From Pseudonocardia sp. TRM90224 (GTDB lineage Bacteria > Actinomycetota > Actinomycetes > Mycobacteriales > Pseudonocardiaceae), in assembly GCF_021245725.1 (NCBI RefSeq), contig NZ_JAJGSX010000021.1:62001-126000 (forward strand): 64,000 nt of DNA. Direction: 5' to 3'. Numbering within the stretch: position 1 is the first letter of the stretch; each line of letters begins with the position of its first letter. The notes beneath the pieces are model-generated. The model was not told where the DNA came from. It made no database searches and saw only the letters and a program-made list of their open reading frames with translations. Both the position numbers and the translations under genes were made by a program. Positions 62,077 through 64,000 of this stretch are shown here, in pieces.

Positions 62077-62328
62077 CAGCGGCGGCCTTCCCGTCGACGT
62101 CCCCACGAGCGGCGGCCCGCTCGGTGCACCCGTGCACAGCGTTGCGGCGCGGGCGGCGCCCGGCAAGCCGAGCAGATTAACAGTGGGCTACGACAGAACC
62201 ACCGTCTCGACCGTCACTGCCGGCAGCTGTCCACATCGGCCCCCTCCTGCACACCCTCAAGACGATTTGTCCACACCCGAATGGAGCAATGCCCCCGCGC
62301 CTCTCCGCCCCCGCCCCACGATTGCGGC

Positions 62329-63513
62329 ATGCCCACTCCCCGCCACCCAGGCCAGATCACCAGTCGATGCGCACCGGAGCGCGGAGCGCCGTTACCCGAG
62401 AGCGAGCCGGTCACGGCCCGGCTCCGAGATCCCGGCGAGCTCGCCGCCGTCATCCCGATGCTGCTCGGCTACCACCCGAGCGAATCCCTTGTCGTCGTCG
62501 CCTTCGGCGGGCGCTCCGGCAACCGGATCGGGCTGACCGCACGTGCCGACCTGCCTGAGCCACCTGAGTACTCCGAGCTCGCCGACGAGGTCGCGTGCAG
62601 CATGCTGCACGATTCGCCGGCCGGCGCCGCGGTGGTCGTCGTGTCGTCGGAGGGCCGCGGATCGCCGCCGCACCGTCGGTTGGTCGACCACGTCCGCAGC
62701 CGTCTCGACGACCTCGGCATCGAGGTGCGCCTGGCGATCCACGTCCAGCACACCGGCATCGGCGCACCGTGGAGGTGCTACGGGCCGTGCCGGTGCGGCG
62801 GGGTCCTCCCGGATCCGGCCGACACACCGTTCGCCGCCGCCGTGGATGGTCGCGACAAGATCATCCATCCGGATCGGACCGCGTTGGAGCACATCGTCCA
62901 GCCGGCCGACCCGCTCCGCATCCGGCGGCGCGAGCTGCTCCTGATCGACGCCGCCGACGCCGAGATCGCCGGCACCGGCATCGTCACCGGTGGCGATCGC
63001 TCGCCGATCGTGCTGCCTGTGATCGACCCGGATATCGGCATCGCCGCGCTCGACACCGCGATCGCCGAGATGGCCGAGACAGCCGAGGCGGATTCGATGA
63101 GCATCGAGATGAGCGCCGAGATGAGCGCCGCGGCGAGTGCCCTGCCGGTGCTCGATGATCACACGGTGCTGGCGCTCGCCACGGCGCTGATGCTGCCGGA
63201 GGTGTACGACGCGGCGGTGCTGCGCTGCCTCGGCCACGACGCGGATGTGGTCGAGATGCTGTGGGCGGCGCTGACGAGGGAGATGCCCGATCCCGAGGCC
63301 GCCGAGCCGGCCGGGCTGCTCGTGTTCTCCGCGATGCTGCGCGGCGACATCACACTCGCGAGGATCGCGCTCGACCGGGTGGATTCGGCGTGGCCCGGGT
63401 ACCCGCGCGCCCAGTTCCTGCGGGTGATGGTCGAGTCCGCATTGCGGCCCTCCGCCGTGCGGGCGTGTGCCGGGGCGCTGCTGAGCGACGAGCACGCCGG
63501 GCCGACGTCATGA
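62329..63513 (+). CDS. DUF4192-family protein
   Basis: 394 residues. LRDPGELAAVIPMLLGYHPSESLVVVAF near residue 33 (segment begins RDPGELAA) is the DUF4192 signature, followed by a Cys cluster (RCYGPCRCGG) and helical repeats to the end. Common in actinobacteria, function unknown. ATG 62329 is chosen; an in-frame ATG at 62281 lies in a Pro-rich stretch. Divergent from sthA across 252 bp that I find otherwise empty. Confidence 0.85.
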   Translation: MPTPRHPGQITSRCAPERGAPLPESEPVTARLRDPGELAAVIPMLLGYHPSESLVVVAFGGRSGNRIGLTARADLPEPPEYSELADEVACSMLHDSPAGAAVVVVSSEGRGSPPHRRLVDHVRSRLDDLGIEVRLAIHVQHTGIGAPWRCYGPCRCGGVLPDPADTPFAAAVDGRDKIIHPDRTALEHIVQPADPLRIRRRELLLIDAADAEIAGTGIVTGGDRSPIVLPVIDPDIGIAALDTAIAEMAETAEADSMSIEMSAEMSAAASALPVLDDHTVLALATALMLPEVYDAAVLRCLGHDADVVEMLWAALTREMPDPEAAEPAGLLVFSAMLRGDITLARIALDRVDSAWPGYPRAQFLRVMVESALRPSAVRACAGALLSDEHAGPTS

Positions 63514-63536
63514 TCGGCGTGCGGTCGGCGTGGAGT

Positions 63537-64000
63537 TCAGGAGGCGCTGTGCTCCTGCGTGAAGCGCCAGGCGTCGCCGACGATCGTCGTGATCTCCGTG
63601 CGTTCCGGTCGCCAACCGAGCTCGGCCATGGCGGCGTCGCTGGAGGCGATCAGCACGGCGGGATCGCCTTCGCGCCGGGGCGCCGCGACCGCGGGGATCG
63701 GGTGCCCGGTCACCGTGCGGCAGGCGTCGATCACCTCACGCACCGAGAAGCCGGCGCCGCTGCCGAGGTTGTACACGGCGTGGGCGCCCGCAGCGGCCTT
63801 TTCGAGCGCGAGGAGGTGCGCGGCGGCGAGGTCGTCCACGTGGATGTAGTCGCGCACGCACGTGCCGTCCGGTGTGGGCCAGTCGTCCCCGTAGATCTGC
63901 ACCGCCTCGCGCTTTCCCGCCGCGACCTGCAGCACGAGCGGGATGAGATGGGTCTCCACGGCGTGGCGCTCGCCGAACCGGCCATGCGCACCCGCGACGT
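63537..64000 (-). CDS. galE: UDP-glucose 4-epimerase, C-terminal part (cut by window edge)
   Basis: The visible ~154 residues are the GalE C-terminal half: ETHLIPLVLQVAAGKREAVQ, IYGDDWPTPDGTCVRDYIHV, DDLAAAHLLALEKA and AVYNLGSGAGFSVREVIDAC. Upstream bases add a GRFGERHAV segment. The catalytic Tyr-x-x-x-Lys and the NAD loop lie beyond the window. Interconverts UDP-glucose and UDP-galactose for cell-wall galactan. The stop is 24 bp from the DUF4192 stop (convergent). Confidence 0.93.
   Translation of the reverse strand, partial: VAGAHGRFGERHAVETHLIPLVLQVAAGKREAVQIYGDDWPTPDGTCVRDYIHVDDLAAAHLLALEKAAAGAHAVYNLGSGAGFSVREVIDACRTVTGHPIPAVAAPRREGDPAVLIASSDAAMAELGWRPERTEITTIVGDAWRFTQEHSAS

Overview
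The window comes from a high-GC actinobacterium. GTG and TTG starts are frequent, translational coupling through ATGA/GTGA overlaps is pervasive, and several blocks are mycobacterial or Streptomyces-like: recC-recB-recD, an SthA-type transhydrogenase, an SCO5389-family protein, and a glpD/tetR//flavoprotein/dagK block matching the order I recall for M. tuberculosis Rv2249c-Rv2252. Overall it looks like Pseudonocardia or a close relative (inference, no database search). I saw no rRNA, tRNA, CRISPR, phage or insertion-sequence genes. The window looks like chromosomal core and metabolic DNA, cut inside recD on the left and galE on the right.

Layout: 1-7346 is the recCBD operon on the minus strand. 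7653-10756 holds an unknown protein, phosphoglucomutase and a membrane protein. 10863-13917 has a mini secreted protein, a 565-aa unknown and a LacI-type repressor. 14074-25774 is the most interesting block. It holds an enolase-superfamily N-acylamino acid racemase/OSBS-type enzyme, a SIS protein and a GNAT acyltransferase on the minus strand, with a divergent M20 deacylase. These are followed by a complete HAAT (Liv-type) ABC transporter, a Gfo/Idh/MocA dehydrogenase, a DUF993 protein and a TIM-barrel isomerase. The lacI gene and the transporter operon both carry a tandem pair of 12-bp GCGCTT-centred palindromes, so the repressor very probably controls the importer operon.

25872-38125 holds a methyltransferase, a quinone reductase, a BCCT transporter, a sigma/membrane-protein pair, an AceE-like E1, a PAC2 protein, an MFS transporter, and a CooC-like ATPase that appears frameshifted and lies behind a Fur/Zur-like box. 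38192-45042 has PadR, FAD monooxygenase and TetR genes, a cobalt-type nitrile hydratase, small proteins, a tautomerase and another quinone reductase. 45044-50452 is the glpD/tetR//flavoprotein/dagK block plus a LysE exporter. 50543-53136 is a two-component system divergent from a secreted acidic protein. 53223-59110 has a coiled-coil protein, a single-chain indolepyruvate ferredoxin oxidoreductase and a MerR-PP2C phosphatase fusion. 59632-64000 has an M23 peptidase, sthA, a DUF4192 protein and partial galE.

Three families of long intergenic palindromes recur. Family A (CCCCACCGTTTTG arms) lies near gene starts at 3 sites. Family B (GAAAGCCACTTTC arms) has 5 copies, mostly between convergent genes. 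Family C (AACGACGT/ACGTCGTT arms, two copies with a TTGTGAGCGCTAACAA core) has 3 copies at gene 3' ends. They are the clearest structure that ordinary gene annotation does not explain.
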